A program made the translations under genes and the position numbers. A stretch of 64,000 nucleotides of DNA from Sinorhizobium terangae (GTDB lineage: Bacteria; Pseudomonadota; Alphaproteobacteria; Rhizobiales; Rhizobiaceae): NCBI RefSeq assembly GCF_009601505.1, contig NZ_WITC01000126.1:1-64000 (forward strand), read 5' to 3'. Numbering within the stretch: position 1 is the first letter of the stretch; each line of letters opens with the position of its first letter. Shown here one piece after another: positions 38,217 to 47,414 of the stretch. The notes under the pieces were generated by a model. That model saw only the letters and a list, made by a program, of their open reading frames with translations. It did not search any database and had not been told where the DNA came from.

Positions 38217-40111
38217 CGGGAAGCGCCGGCATGGGTTTTTCGTTCGGTACGGTGCCACCGGGCGTCACATCCGACCCCCATCGGCACGACGAAATCGAGG
38301 CCTTCGTGATCCTGTCAGGATCGGGCAAGACGAGGACCGACCTTGGGGAAGTCTCGGTCGAGGCGGGCGATGTCATTCTGCTCGATCCTTTCGAAGCACA
38401 TGTGCTTGGAAACGACGGGAACGAAAACCTGAATTTTGTCGATGTCTACTGGCGCGACGGCGAGGCGGCCCTTGATGTCGCTGCACGCGACGCAGCTCCA
38501 CGCGGGCCGATTTTCGTCTTCTCGACGCCGCCGACGCCAAACGGCGATCTGCATTTGGGGCATATCTCAGGCCCCTATTTGGGCGCCGACGTTTACACGC
38601 GTTTCCTGCGCATGAAAGGGGTCGAAGCATATCACCTGACTGGAAGCGACGATTACCAGAGCTACGTCGCCACACGCGCCGATGCCGACCAATCGACGCC
38701 CGCAAAGGTGGCGCGCCACTATGCTGACGAGATTCGCGCCACGTTTGCACTTCTTGACTGTGAGGTCCACAGCTTCTTGTCCACGATGCGCGATGACGCC
38801 TATGCGGAGTTTCAAGCCACGTGTTTTCGTAGTCTTCTGAGCAGCACGGCGGTCGAACTGCGCGAAAGCGCCGCGCTTTTCGATGCGGTGACAGGCCAGT
38901 ACCTTTACGAACCGGACGTTAGCGGCCGCTGCCCCGATTGCGGCGAGCCCGCCGGTGGGAACATTTGCGAAGAATGCGGCGCGCCCAACCTATGCCACGA
39001 CTTGGGTGCAGCCCGGTCACGACAGTCGGCCGAGGGGCCGGTGGTCGGCTCTGTCCGCCGCGCGGAACTTGCGCTGGACCGGCACTACGACAATATCGAC
39101 AGGCATCTAAGGGCCTCGGGCGCCCCGGCAAGGATCATGGACCTCTTCGCGCGTCTACGCCAGCGCGGCGACTTTTCAGTGCCGATTACCCACCCCTCAG
39201 ACTGGGGCCTCCCGGCCGAGGGGATCCCAGGGCAGGTGATCTGGGCCTCGCCGGAGATGGCCTTCAGTTTTCTTTACAATATTCAGACGTTAGCTCGCTC
39301 GCAAGGTCGCGACTGGAATGCGGCCATACCCAGCAACGACTGGCAGATTGTCCATTTCTTCGGCTTCGACAATTCGTTCTCCCTCGCGCTACTTTGTCCC
39401 GCGCTTTATGCCGAGGTCTTCTCCCAGTGGAGGCCGAGCATCCGCTATCATGTCAACGAGTTTTACCTGCTGGACGGGGAGAAGTTTTCGACCAGCCGCG
39501 GCCATGCGATCTGGGGCAAGGAGGTTCTGAACCCAAAGATGGTCGATGTCGTGCGCCTCCATTTGGGTTTGACTCGCCCGGAAGGTGAGCGGGCGAACTT
39601 CACGCTGAACGCGCTGCGCCGCACCGAGCACGACGTGTTTCGAGGGATTTGGCTGAACTGGCTTGACGCTTTGGGCCAGGAAATCGCGCAGCTTTTCAAC
39701 GGCCGTGTGCCCGACGCAGGTGACTGGAGTCCGGCCGACCGAGCCTTCTTCGCCCGAATTGAGACCTACCGCGCGGCGATGGAGCGCACCTATTCGGACG
39801 ATGGCTTCTCGGTCCGACGCGCCGCTGCACAGGCCTGCGACTTTGTGCGCGAATGCGTGAGCTACCGTCAAGCGCAAGACTATGCGGCGGCGCGACGTCT
39901 TTATCCCGCCCGCAACCGTACTTCGCTCGCCCTTCAGACGACGGCCGCTGCGATCCTCGCGCAGACACTCGCGCCGCTGATGCCCCGGTTCGCCAGCACA
40001 CTGGCGCGAGCAATCGGCGGCGTCTCAACCGAAACATGGCCCCAGTCCGTCCAGCGCCTTGCCCCCGACACGACATTTGATCTCAGACCCCTGCTGGTGT
40101 TCTACGCCTGA
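38147..40111 (+). CDS. cupin / methionyl-tRNA synthetase-like fusion, putative hydrazine synthetase
   Basis: 654 residues, intact. Residues 1-~115 are a cupin with metal ligands in HRHDEIEAF and EAHVLG. Residues ~120-640 are a class I aminoacyl-tRNA-synthetase domain of MetRS type: NGDLHLGHISGPYLGADVYT for HIGH, a zinc knuckle CPDCG/CEECG, and KFSTSRG for KMSKS. It lacks a separate anticodon or tRNA-binding extension. Such cupin-MetRS fusions (Spb40 of the s56-p1 pathway is the known example) join N6-hydroxylysine and an amino acid through an N-N bond using ATP. Here it follows an N-hydroxylase and a flavoprotein in one operon, the same enzyme set. The amino acid partner and end product are unknown. 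Confidence 0.85.
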   Translation: MRKFRFSQTALYRAFGINMATLVTGSAGMGFSFGTVPPGVTSDPHRHDEIEAFVILSGSGKTRTDLGEVSVEAGDVILLDPFEAHVLGNDGNENLNFVDVYWRDGEAALDVAARDAAPRGPIFVFSTPPTPNGDLHLGHISGPYLGADVYTRFLRMKGVEAYHLTGSDDYQSYVATRADADQSTPAKVARHYADEIRATFALLDCEVHSFLSTMRDDAYAEFQATCFRSLLSSTAVELRESAALFDAVTGQYLYEPDVSGRCPDCGEPAGGNICEECGAPNLCHDLGAARSRQSAEGPVVGSVRRAELALDRHYDNIDRHLRASGAPARIMDLFARLRQRGDFSVPITHPSDWGLPAEGIPGQVIWASPEMAFSFLYNIQTLARSQGRDWNAAIPSNDWQIVHFFGFDNSFSLALLCPALYAEVFSQWRPSIRYHVNEFYLLDGEKFSTSRGHAIWGKEVLNPKMVDVVRLHLGLTRPEGERANFTLNALRRTEHDVFRGIWLNWLDALGQEIAQLFNGRVPDAGDWSPADRAFFARIETYRAAMERTYSDDGFSVRRAAAQACDFVRECVSYRQAQDYAAARRLYPARNRTSLALQTTAAAILAQTLAPLMPRFASTLARAIGGVSTETWPQSVQRLAPDTTFDLRPLLVFYA

Positions 40112-40133
40112 CAGCGTTTTACATTATCTGATT

Positions 40134-41402
40134 TTACATCGTCCATAGAACGGAAAGCGGCGCAGCCTGCAATTTTTCGCTGAACGGCGTCACACGGTCA
40201 TGATCATGCAGGACCAGTCCGCGCATAAAACGGTCGCCGACGGCCTCCTGCAATTGCCGCAGTCCCCTGAACTCCTCAGGTTTGACCGTGGCCGACGCCA
40301 TAACCTCGATGCCGACTATCCGGCCGCGTCGGTCCTCGATCACGACGTCAACTTCATTCTGATCCTTGGTTCGGTAATGGGAGAAGGAAAGGCGACGCTC
40401 GGACCAGGACGCCAGCTTCATCAGCTCGGATATGACGAAGCTCTCGAGCAAGGGGCCGAACCGGGTTTTGTTGTCGCGCAAGGCATCGACTTCGTCCTCA
40501 CGCAATGTCGCGAGCAGGCCCGTGTCGAGAAAGTGCAGTTTGGGCGTTTTTATCAGACGGGTCAGCCGGTTGCTTGACCATGGGACCAGCGTCCTGACGA
40601 GAAACAGTCGCGCGAGAATCGAAACATACCTCTGTGCGGTAACACTCGACAGGCCTAGCGCCGCGCCAAAACTGCTGTGATTCACCAGTTGCCCTGCATG
40701 TTCCGCAAGGACGTCCAGTAGTCGCGGCAGCCGATCCAGCTGATCGATGTTGGCAATATCGCGCACGTCGCGATCGCGGATGAGCGCCACGTAGTCCTCA
40801 AGCCAGGCAATTCGTCTGGCAGGTGTCGCCCTGCGCAAGACCTCCGGATAACCGCCGCGCACGACGGTTTCCAAAAGATCATCGCCAAATACTGCGTCTT
40901 CATCGATCGACGGCTCCTCGCCTGCGAAGAGCCGATTCAGCAACCGACCCGGAGTGGAGCGGATTTCCGATTGAGCGAATGGCAATAGCGGTATCACCGC
41001 CATGCGTCCTGCCAGAGAGTCTGCGATGGCCGGTACAGTCGCGAGATTGGCTGACCCCATTAACAGGAAACGACCCGGCGCATCGTCCCGGTCGACACTT
41101 TCCTTGATGGCCAGTATCAGCTCCGGAGCTCGCTAAACTTCATCGATAATTGCCCGTTTGAGACCGCGAATGAAACCGACCGGATCGGATTTGGCGGCAT
41201 TGAGTGCACCGGCGTCGTCAAGCGTGATGTAAGGACGCTCGGCGCTCGCGAATTGTCGTGCAAGAGTGGTTTTTCCGGCTTGCCGCGGTCCCGCAATGAG
41301 CACGACTCGTGTGTCGGCGAGTGAGGCCTGGACGATCGGACGGGCCTTACGGTGGATGAGCGTTTTCGGATGATGTGTATCATTCATGCGTCCAATCTTC
41401 AT
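40134..41402 (-). pseudogene. AAA-type ATPase with DUF4143, interrupted by an amber stop
   Basis: One continuous frame apart from a TAG at 41133-41135. The first part has the Walker A AGPRQAGKTTLARQ and ends RAIIDEV. The stop stands where relatives have Gln in IIDEVQRAPELIL, and the frame resumes with RAPELILAIKESVDRDD and LLMGSANL. It continues through EDYVALIRDRDVRDIANIDQ and the DUF4143 part (ALGLSSVTAQRYVSILARLF, LHFLDTGLLATL, EVDVVIEDR). A CAG-to-TAG change would account for it. The family is of unknown function, often mobile. Confidence 0.8.
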
Positions 41403-41890
41403 TCAGTTATCGTCTAATTTAAAGCGCTGATGCGTCCAGCTTAAACAATAGACTTGGAGTGACTCCGATAGGCTCATGATGCTCAAGTCGGCTCTCCGTG
41501 ATCTTCGAAGAGTCGATGGCCATCAGTGGCGACAACGCCACTCTTCATGCAAGCGTCCTCAATAGATCAGGTGGCAACGAGCTTTGGGTAAATCCGAGCC
41601 ATTCCCGACCGTTTAGCCTTGCCGATTTTGCTATCCCAGTGCGCCTAAGCAGAAAGTGCAAAACGCCAACAAGCGATATCCGCCGCCTCACGCCCGGCGA
41701 TACGATCTATCCGCTTTCAGTCAGCAACACCTCGTCGCCGCGAGGTGACGATTGCCACCGAGTGTGTTCCGGCCCCCGTTGGTAAACCTTGGAAGGGCAA
41801 GCTGCGGGAGGCGGTCGATCTGTCGCCGATGTGACCGTCGACTGTGCATCCCCTCGCCTTGATCCTATACGAACCCGGACCACCGGAAGG
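41403..41890. other. intergenic stretch, no gene recognised
   Basis: Nearly 490 bases between the ATPase remnant and the PIN toxin. Plus-strand frames of 70-95 codons are present without motifs. Confidence 0.4.
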
Positions 41891-42310
41891 TCATCGGTGG
41901 TCCCAAGGGTTTACTACGATGACTCCTGCCGCTTCGAAGGGGCTGGTGTCGCGCGTAGCTATGATAAATCCCTTGGAGGCGGCAATGGCGGCAATATATC
42001 CGTCGGGCGTCGGGAATCCCTTCCCGGCCGCTCGCGCCGCCACCGCTAGGTCGGCATAATGCCGAGCAGCGCCGATGTCGAAAGGCAGCACGCGATGGCC
42101 AAACAGTTCGAGCACGCCGTCAAGCGTTTCGGTCAGAGCCTTCTTGCGCCGCCCGTCAGGCAACGCACCGATACCAAACAACAGTTCGGCTAGCGTCACA
42201 CTGGACAGATATAGGGTTTCAGCGACCTGCTCGTTCAACCATGAGCGCACAGCCGGATTGGGTTCTGGTTTCATCGCCTCGGAGACGACATTCGTATCCA
42301 AGACGATCAT
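41891..42310 (-). CDS. VapC-like PIN-domain toxin
   Basis: 139 residues. The PIN-domain acidic residues are in MIVLDTNVVSE, VTLAELLFGI and PTPDGYIAAIA, with IIATRDTSPF closing the site. These enzymes are Mg-dependent RNases that cut tRNA or rRNA. The ATG overlaps the stop of the upstream antitoxin gene, and all catalytic residues are present, so the module looks intact. It probably stabilises the plasmid. Confidence 0.92.
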   Translation of the reverse strand: MIVLDTNVVSEAMKPEPNPAVRSWLNEQVAETLYLSSVTLAELLFGIGALPDGRRKKALTETLDGVLELFGHRVLPFDIGAARHYADLAVAARAAGKGFPTPDGYIAAIAASKGFIIATRDTSPFEAAGVIVVNPWDHR

Positions 42311-42561
42311 TCAAACCTCATTGGTTCCGCCGGCGCCCCGTCACGTACCTGGTCAAACACTGCGAAATCATCATTGGTCAGTCCCAGCCGCCGGCCGAGC
42401 TCCGCCAAGGCATCTCCCATACGCACGCGCGGCTCGGGCTTCACTACACTTTCCAAAATCGCACGGACTTCCGCTTCGGTGCTGTGGCCGTGCATCGCCG
42501 CGCGCACGCGCAAAGCGCGATGCACCTCATCGGGCACATTCCGAACTGTCAGGATGGCCAT
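42307..42561 (-). CDS. VapB/FitA-like ribbon-helix-helix antitoxin
   Basis: 84 residues from ATG 42561 (MAILTVRNVPDEVHRALRVR); the frame is open two codons further to a TTG. The N-terminal Arc/MetJ-type ribbon-helix-helix (TVRNVPDEVHRALRVRAAMH, STEAEVRAIL) binds the operator, and the C-terminal tail (LTNDDFAVFDQVRDG) should clamp the toxin. It is translationally coupled to the PIN toxin. Confidence 0.9.
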   Translation of the reverse strand: MAILTVRNVPDEVHRALRVRAAMHGHSTEAEVRAILESVVKPEPRVRMGDALAELGRRLGLTNDDFAVFDQVRDGAPAEPMRFE

Positions 42562-42832
42562 AGTCAAACCCTCGCATTGCCTTCAATGACAGCAATATAA
42601 TCGCTATGCAGTCACCTCGCAAGTTTTCTCCGAGAAACGAGCAGCCCACTACACGGCCGGGAACTCCTCGCCCGGACGTGCGAAGTGGAGTGCCTGGGGA
42701 CGAATGCAGGCAAATGCCGGGCTGCCCTCCGGCAGATCGAGTCGGGCTGGAAAGTCGCCCAGTGCCGTTTCGATCCGGCCAAGGCGATATGTGCCCGTCA
42801 CCCGGTTTCACGTCAATCCACTCGGCAGGTAA
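42562..42832. other. spacer between toxin-antitoxin module and bacterioferritin remnant
   Basis: About 270 bases. A plus-strand frame reads RTCEVECLGTNAGKCRAALR with regular Cys residues, but I cannot match it to a family. It may be the end of a decayed gene. Confidence 0.35.
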
Positions 42833-42848
42833 TTAGAATTATTCTAAA
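42833..42848. promoter_or_regulatory. iron control element (Irr-type box) upstream of bacterioferritin
   Basis: TTAGAATTATTCTAAA matches the rhizobial ICE motif TTAGAA-N3-TTCTAA. It lies about 70 bases before the bacterioferritin ATG, where Irr is known to act on iron-storage genes. Confidence 0.7.
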
Positions 42849-42916
42849 ACAACAAGCGCCTCAGCCTGAGGCTGATGGTCCTACCAACATCCACCCCTGA
42901 TAAATGGATGTGTGCC

Positions 42917-43170
42917 ATGAAAGGTGATCCGAAAGTTATCGAGCGGCTCAACGAAGCGCTCTACCTGGAACTCGCTGTGGTCAACCAGATCTGGCTGAAC
43001 TATCGCCAACTCGAGAACTGGGCTACACCAAGCTCGCCCAGAAGGAGCGCGCCGAATCGATCGACGAAATGCACCATGCCGACAAACTCGTCACACGCAT
43101 CATCTTCCTCGACGGACTTCCGCACCTGCAGAGCCTGGCGCCGCTCAGAGAAGAGGTATCTTATCACTAG
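42917..43170 (+). pseudogene. bacterioferritin, frameshifted and truncated
   Basis: [20 protein letters not shown] and LNYRQLENW match the Bfr N-terminus, with the first ferroxidase Glu in NEALYLEL. A missing G (CTGGGCTAC for CTGGGGCTAC) shifts the frame. The match then resumes as [39 protein letters not shown] and APL. Homology ends at about 43152, where a toxin-antitoxin module begins, so roughly half the gene is gone. The iron box upstream survives. Confidence 0.85.
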
Positions 43171-43187
43171 GTATTACTACGTGATAA
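43161..43187. promoter_or_regulatory. operator of the ribbon-helix-helix/ParE module
   Basis: TTATCAC (43161-43167) and GTGATAA (43181-43187) are 7-base inverted arms 13 bases apart, ending 10 bases before the antitoxin ATG. This is typical placement for autorepression by a toxin-antitoxin pair. Confidence 0.6.
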
Positions 43188-43197
43188 GGTGTCCACT

Positions 43198-43470
43198 ATG
43201 GCAACGTCTCTCAAGATCGACGACACACTGAAAAGTCGCGTCCAGCAGCTCGCCAGCCAGCGCCGCCGCTCGCCTCACTGGATCATGCTCGAAGCGATCC
43301 AACAGTACGTTGAGCGCGAGGAAGCACGCGAGAGCTTCAAGCAGGAGGCCTTGGCGTCCTGGGCCGCGTACAAGGAAACCGGTCGCCACCTGACCGGCGA
43401 AGAAGTCCGCACCTGGTTGACTACCTGGGGCACCGATGACGAAAAGCCGGTGCCAGAGTGCCACAAGTAA
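43198..43470 (+). CDS. CopG/ribbon-helix-helix antitoxin of a ParE-type module
   Basis: 90 residues from ATG 43198 ([20 protein letters not shown]). The ribbon-helix-helix fold covers about the first 45 residues ([20 protein letters not shown]). The C-terminal part ([20 protein letters not shown]) is the usual toxin-binding tail of ParD-like proteins. It overlaps the toxin start by 13 bases. The operator just upstream suggests autoregulation. It has landed within a bacterioferritin gene. Confidence 0.9.
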   Translation: MATSLKIDDTLKSRVQQLASQRRRSPHWIMLEAIQQYVEREEARESFKQEALASWAAYKETGRHLTGEEVRTWLTTWGTDDEKPVPECHK

Positions 43471-43913
43471 TCGTCACCGAAGGCACTGCGGAAGGCTTGG
43501 AGCGATGCCGACGCTTCCTGGCCACTAAGGCCCCGGAAGCCGCTAGACGGGCCGGCCAGGCCATCGAGCAATTCCTGCTTCTGGAGACGGCGCCTGACAT
43601 TGGCCGGCCGTCCCCCGAAGCGCCTGAGCTGCGCGAGCTGGTGATTGCCTTTGGGGACTCCGGCTATGTGGCCCTGTACCGTCACGAGCCGGCCGACGAT
43701 TCGGTGTATGTTCTGCCTTCCGGCATCAGAAGGAAGCGGGCTACTAACCTAATCGACCATGCCACGCTGCTCGCGGCGGTTGCGCCGGTGGCGTTCGATC
43801 GGCGCAGCGCGAGCCTCCGCGCGTTGTTGGCCCCGTCGGCCCGAAGCTGGTCAAGTGAAGAACGTTGTGGGAACATCGCCGACGCAGTTGACGGCTTGCC
43901 TGAGAAGGAATGA
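43458..43913 (+). CDS. RelE/ParE-family toxin with a C-terminal frameshift
   Basis: GTG start. [38 protein letters not shown] and SGYVALYRHEPADDSVYVL are the ParE/RelE core. Relatives then end with AFRHQKEAGY. Here those residues appear in another frame, closing with TAA at 43747, because one G seems missing (CTGCCTTCC for CTGGCCTTCC). The present frame runs on with about 60 unrelated residues. The catalytic C-terminal strand is therefore lost, and the toxin may be inactive unless the shift is a sequence error. Confidence 0.8.
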   Translation: MPQVIVTEGTAEGLERCRRFLATKAPEAARRAGQAIEQFLLLETAPDIGRPSPEAPELRELVIAFGDSGYVALYRHEPADDSVYVLPSGIRRKRATNLIDHATLLAAVAPVAFDRRSASLRALLAPSARSWSSEERCGNIADAVDGLPEKE

Positions 43914-44444
43914 CGGTCCGGATCTGGCTGATCGCTGGAGTCTGAACGTAGCCCACGTTAGAGAACGAGGGATGCAGGGCGGCGGTAGCGAAGAGGCATT
44001 CCAAGAACTCATAAAATGGATCGCCGGATATCGTCTTCGCGACAATTCAAGCTTTGCTGCCCATTCCCACTTATTTGAGGCATTCGTAGGCCCGAAATTT
44101 TTGCTGAAGAGCCGAATCGAAATCGGCACGCACTTGGATAATGTGTCGCGAAATTCCTGACTTTCGAACGCTGCAAAGGTCAAGATAACTTTGCAGCAGA
44201 AATCGGGATTTTCGCGCCAGCTTGACGAATCGGCACTGGCCCGACAATCTTGTTTTGGCGTGGCCTGCGCCTAATCTCCCTCCCCAGCAAGGTCTTGAAT
44301 GGAGGCAAAGGGACTTCTGTCTCAGGCCGCTGTCTTGGTCCGATCGTAGCAATCAGACGCGTAAAGTAGGGTCCGCGTTCCGTCTCTGTTCTTCACTTGG
44401 CCAAAATCGCGGCTTCGGGCCGACACGGCCTACGTGCTTACCAA
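43914..44444. other. intergenic stretch, no gene recognised
   Basis: About 530 bases between the toxin gene and the prolyl oligopeptidase 3' end. A plus-strand frame at 43972-44160 is open but has no motif or good ribosome site. Confidence 0.4.
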
Positions 44445-46667
44445 TCACTTATTGTCCATGAGTTTTTGAGACATGTAGATGAATTCGAGCGCGTCGCGAC
44501 GGGCGCGTTCCTGCAGGTTGGCGGCGGCGGCGTGACCGCCCTCGATATTTTCATAATAGTAGAAGGGCAGACCCATATCTTCGAACAGGGCGGCCATTTT
44601 GCGCGCGTGCACCGGGCCGACGCGGTCATCCGTGGTCGAAGTTTCGAAGAAAGGTTCCGGATAGGCCACGCCCGCCCTGACGTTGTGATAAGGCGAGATC
44701 GAGCGCAGGAAGGCACCTTCGACCGGATCTTCGGGATTGCCATATTCGCCCTGCCAGGAAGCTCCTGCCGCCATGTGGGTGAAATTGACCATGTCGAGAA
44801 GCGGCACCTGGATCACAACGGCGTTCCACAGATCGGGGCGCTCGGTCAACTGCACGCCCATGAGCAGGCCGCCGTTCGAGCTGCCCATGATCCCGAGATG
44901 CGGTGTCGAGGTGATCTTCCTTGCGATCAGATCCTGCGCCACGGCCTGGAAGTCGTCATAAGCGCGCTGACGATGAGTCTTCAAAGCAGCTTCGTGCCAT
45001 TTCGGTCCGAATTCCCCGCCGCCGCGAATATTGGCCAGCGCGTAGGCACCGCCCTTCTCCAGCCATAGCTTGCCAAGCGCCGGCAAATAGTTGGGCAACA
45101 TTGGAATTCCGAAACCGCCATAGGCGGAGAGAATGGTCGGGCTCGTGCCGTCCAGCTTGACGTCCTTGCGCGCGACGAGGAAATACGGAACCTTCGTGCC
45201 ATCCTTCGAGGTCGCAAGGAACTGCTTCACTTGCAGGCCTTCAGCATCGAAGCGTTCCGGGGCCGACCTGATCTTCTCGACTTTGCCGCTTGCAGCATCG
45301 GCGCGAAACAGGGTCAAAGGTTCGAGGAACCCTTGTGAGAAGGCGAACAGCTGATCACTGTCATTGTCGCGGGACGTCATCGATAGGGTCGAATTTTCCG
45401 GCAGGGCCAACTTGAAAGATGACCAGCCGCCGTTGCTGAAATCGAAGCTGCGTACCTCGCTGATGACATTCGACAGGATCGACAGCACGAGACGGTTCTT
45501 GGTTTGAGTAATACGTTCGACAGACTGGTGCTCGCTTGGCATGAACAGCACAAACGGTTCGACGCTCGCGGGATCGGCGAGCGCCGCCTTGAGATCGAAA
45601 GTGATAATCGCGCCATTGTGGAAGGCGGTGCCCTTGGCCGAGGTCCAGTCCGACTTCAACCGATAGATTGCCTGGCCCTTGTAGTAGCCGCCAAAGGTGG
45701 CCGTGGTCGGGAGGGGCAGGACCACCTTGTGGGTGTCGGTGTGGCCGTTCGGGTAAAAGGCTTGTTCTATGTTGGAGGAATCGAGGCCGCGATGGGAGGT
45801 GTCCATCACGTAATTGCCGTCGATGTCGCGTAGCACGCCGCGCTCAGCCGAGACGTCCTTCTTATCGCCACGGAAAATCTCGACGGCCTGATCCAGGCTC
45901 TGGCCGCGTTTAAGCACCTTGGTGACATAGGCGTAGCCGGAAGCGGTCACGTCGCCCGGCGTCCATTCCCGGGTCACATAGATCGTGTTCTCGTCCACCC
46001 AGCTCACCGACTGCTTGCCTTCCGGCAGGACGAAACCGTCCTTAACGAATTGACCCTTGGTAACGTCGAATTCGCGCACCACATGCGCATCCTTGCCGCC
46101 ATCGGACAGGTGGATCAGACAGAGATTGTTGGCGGGCGGCATGCAGTCCGCGTCTTCGAACACCCAGGTCTTTCCCTCGGCCTTGGACAGCGCATCGATA
46201 TCGAGAATGGTGCGCCATTGCGGGTTGCCGGACATGTACGATTCCCAGGCCGTACGTCGCCACAGGCCTTGCACGTGCGTGCCGTCCTGCCATAAGCTAT
46301 CGAATATGCTGCCATGCATGAAACTGTAGTTATCGAACATGCCGCCATGCATGAAACGGGGCGAAGCAATCCGATCGGTGGCCTGCAGGATCTTCAGGAT
46401 GTCTGCCTGGTATTCTCTGTAGCGCGGATCTTTCGACAGTCTATTGAGGGTCGACAGGTTACGCGCCTTGACCCAGTTCATCGCCTTGTCGCCGTCGATC
46501 TCGTTCAGATAGTCGCGAGGGTCAGCGGCGCCCTTGGGAGTCTTGCTGGGGTTGGAATCGATCGCCTTGGCGACGGTGGTCATCTGGGGCTGGGCGGAAG
46601 CCGTCATGGTGGTCACCGTGGCCAAGGCCATCGCCATCATTAAGCTGTTCAGAAATGTACCGCGCAT
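44445..46667 (-). CDS. prolyl oligopeptidase family serine peptidase (S9A)
   Basis: 740 residues with a signal-type N-terminus (hydrophobic MMAMALATVTTMTASAQ), so probably exported. It has a beta-propeller part and a C-terminal alpha/beta hydrolase part. The nucleophile Ser is in GIMGSSNGGLLMG, the Asp in STTDDRVGPVHA, and the His in IEGGHAAAANL. ILSAYGGFGIPMLPNY and YALANIRGGGEFG are standard S9A motifs. Near residues 110-130 an 8-residue unit is duplicated (FMHGGMFD / FMHGSIFD) where relatives have one. pNGR234a also carries symbiotic S9 peptidases (y4nA, from memory). It cleaves short proline-containing peptides; the role in symbiosis is unknown. Confidence 0.93.
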   Translation of the reverse strand: MRGTFLNSLMMAMALATVTTMTASAQPQMTTVAKAIDSNPSKTPKGAADPRDYLNEIDGDKAMNWVKARNLSTLNRLSKDPRYREYQADILKILQATDRIASPRFMHGGMFDNYSFMHGSIFDSLWQDGTHVQGLWRRTAWESYMSGNPQWRTILDIDALSKAEGKTWVFEDADCMPPANNLCLIHLSDGGKDAHVVREFDVTKGQFVKDGFVLPEGKQSVSWVDENTIYVTREWTPGDVTASGYAYVTKVLKRGQSLDQAVEIFRGDKKDVSAERGVLRDIDGNYVMDTSHRGLDSSNIEQAFYPNGHTDTHKVVLPLPTTATFGGYYKGQAIYRLKSDWTSAKGTAFHNGAIITFDLKAALADPASVEPFVLFMPSEHQSVERITQTKNRLVLSILSNVISEVRSFDFSNGGWSSFKLALPENSTLSMTSRDNDSDQLFAFSQGFLEPLTLFRADAASGKVEKIRSAPERFDAEGLQVKQFLATSKDGTKVPYFLVARKDVKLDGTSPTILSAYGGFGIPMLPNYLPALGKLWLEKGGAYALANIRGGGEFGPKWHEAALKTHRQRAYDDFQAVAQDLIARKITSTPHLGIMGSSNGGLLMGVQLTERPDLWNAVVIQVPLLDMVNFTHMAAGASWQGEYGNPEDPVEGAFLRSISPYHNVRAGVAYPEPFFETSTTDDRVGPVHARKMAALFEDMGLPFYYYENIEGGHAAAANLQERARRDALEFIYMSQKLMDNK

Positions 46668-47414
46668 GGTTTCCCCTTCGAAAGCCTCGATAAACGTATC
46701 CGAACGGTGGAACTAACCGCTTCGCCTCTCCTCTAAGCAAAAGCTGTGCCAGCTAGATAACATTTGAATTCAAAGGGTTGTGTTGGGGCAGTGGGAGGCC
46801 GAGTAGGATAAGTGACACTGTGATGTCGCAACCGCAACACGCTTGTTGCTTCCGGATGGTTCTGAGACGCGGCCCGACAACACAAGGGTGCGGCCATCCT
46901 CCACCTTCCACAACTCCGCCCCGCCAAGTGCGAAAGAACGGGGCCGTTGCCCTTTACAGGGGTGAGTAAAGTTTCTTTGAAACGCACTCCCCGGACGAAT
47001 CCTCGGGGCTGCCCCAGCGATTAACTCAGATTTGGAATCCAAAATTCTGTTTCAGCAATACCCGTGATTAGCACGCGTTACCGGCGATTGCGCATGGAGA
47101 CAGTGGGTTACGCCTTGTGGTTTGGAAACCGGTTCGACGTAAGCATTCGGGGCTTGGATAGCTCCAGCCGGACATCGCGATCATCCGGGAGCTTCTGAGG
47201 ACTTTGCTGAAGGGCCCTTCACCGCGCAATCATCTTCCCCGAGGGCCGGAGCACGGGCCAGGCGCGGACTTACGGTGGTGGCGCTGAACGGCTGGAGCTT
47301 TGGCAACGTGAGCGACCATGGTCCCCTTTCGGTTGATCTGCGCCTTCCGATGCCTTGATGGCCATTTTTCGATCAAGGTCATTACGACCTTGGAATTCAG
47401 GGCCCCGCTTGTCA
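46668..47414. other. intergenic stretch, no gene recognised
   Basis: About 750 bases upstream of the peptidase. A short plus-strand reading (IIFPEGRSTGQARTYGG near 47230) hints at an acyltransferase FPEG motif, but frames around it are broken, so at most it is a very decayed fragment. No NifA or sigma-54 motif is seen. Confidence 0.4.

Noticed and set aside
47220-47300. FPEGR motif suggesting a PlsC-type acyltransferase
   Set aside because: Frames around it are broken and no other family motif is visible.
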